A DNA stretch of 23,174 nt from an uncultured Christensenella sp. GTDB taxonomy: Bacteria; Bacillota; Clostridia; Christensenellales; UBA1242. The DNA lies in assembly GCA_949295755.1 (NCBI GenBank), contig CASFMG010000015.1:1-23174 (forward strand). Direction: 5' to 3'. The translations under genes and the position numbers were made by a program. The notes under the pieces were generated by a model. That model saw only the letters and a list, made by a program, of their open reading frames with translations. It made no database searches and had not been told where the DNA came from. Each line of letters opens with the position of its first letter. Position 1 is the first letter of the stretch. Below, in pieces: positions 23,065 through 23,174 of the stretch.

Positions 23065-23174
23065 ATGCTTATAGATACAGTAAAAGAAAACTTATGTATA
23101 AACAAAAAAATTACAACTAAAAGAGAAATAATATTTGTAGAAGGAGATGTTATAGTTCCAGATACAAAACCTGA
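23065..23174 (+). CDS. SPOCS-domain (DUF3794) protein, N-terminal fragment (runs off the window)
   Basis: AAGGAGG (23049-23055) lies 9 bases before the ATG. The 36 visible residues start MLIDTVKENLCINKK and contain FVEGDVIVPDTKP, the conserved opening of the SPOCS/DUF3794 domain found in sporulation-related and other cell-surface proteins of Clostridia. Full-length members usually have further SPOCS repeats, sometimes a LysM domain, which are outside the window. Its role in this organism cannot be decided from the fragment. Confidence 0.72.
   Translation, partial: MLIDTVKENLCINKKITTKREIIFVEGDVIVPDTKP

Overview
The window is very AT-rich chromosomal DNA, with Shine-Dalgarno sites of the GGAG type, sigma-A-type promoters and U-tailed hairpin terminators. 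It carries the dnaA/parAB neighbourhood of a Firmicute. A fragment with the start of a SPOCS (DUF3794) domain at the right end, together with the low GC content, points to a Clostridia-like, possibly spore-forming lineage. I cannot name a species.

Left part (1-8445): the N-terminal part of a ComEC-type DNA-uptake channel on the minus strand and a tRNA-Glu(CTC) with its own promoter and terminator come first. Two unrecognised minus-strand genes follow, a six-helix membrane protein and a 560-residue coiled-coil protein. A plus-strand operon then encodes a membrane-anchored helical protein, a lipoprotein and a divergent glutamyl-tRNA synthetase. A minus-strand envelope protein with an acidic linker converges on that operon.

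Core part (8571-22372): dnaA, dnaN, then rpmH-rnpA-yidD-yidC-jag, then mnmE-mnmG-rsmG, then parA-parB, all on the plus strand. In Bacillus and most clostridia the rpmH-to-parB block runs divergently from dnaA-dnaN. Here it is co-oriented downstream of dnaN, and recF, gyrB and noc do not appear. Two accessory genes interrupt the conserved order: a HipA-like kinase between jag and mnmE, and a HExxH putative metallopeptidase on the opposite strand between rsmG and parA.

Right part (22346-23064): a 719-bp gene-free, extremely AT-rich stretch follows parB. It holds four DnaA boxes, two of them in a perfect inverted repeat, then four perfect 16-bp parS sites and a segment of about 94% AT. This looks like a replication origin and centromere separated from dnaA by about 14 kb. 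The SPOCS-domain gene begins immediately after it.

The core genes cover replication initiation and clamp loading (DnaA, DnaN), chromosome segregation (ParA, ParB, parS), tRNA and rRNA maturation or modification (RnpA, MnmE/MnmG, RsmG), membrane insertion (YidD, YidC) and the RNA-binding protein Jag. The main points of interest are the displaced origin-like cluster, the two inserted accessory genes, two promoters that place the transcription start on the ATG (hipA-like gene and mnmE), and a possible pseudoknot in the rpmH leader that reaches the ribosome binding site.
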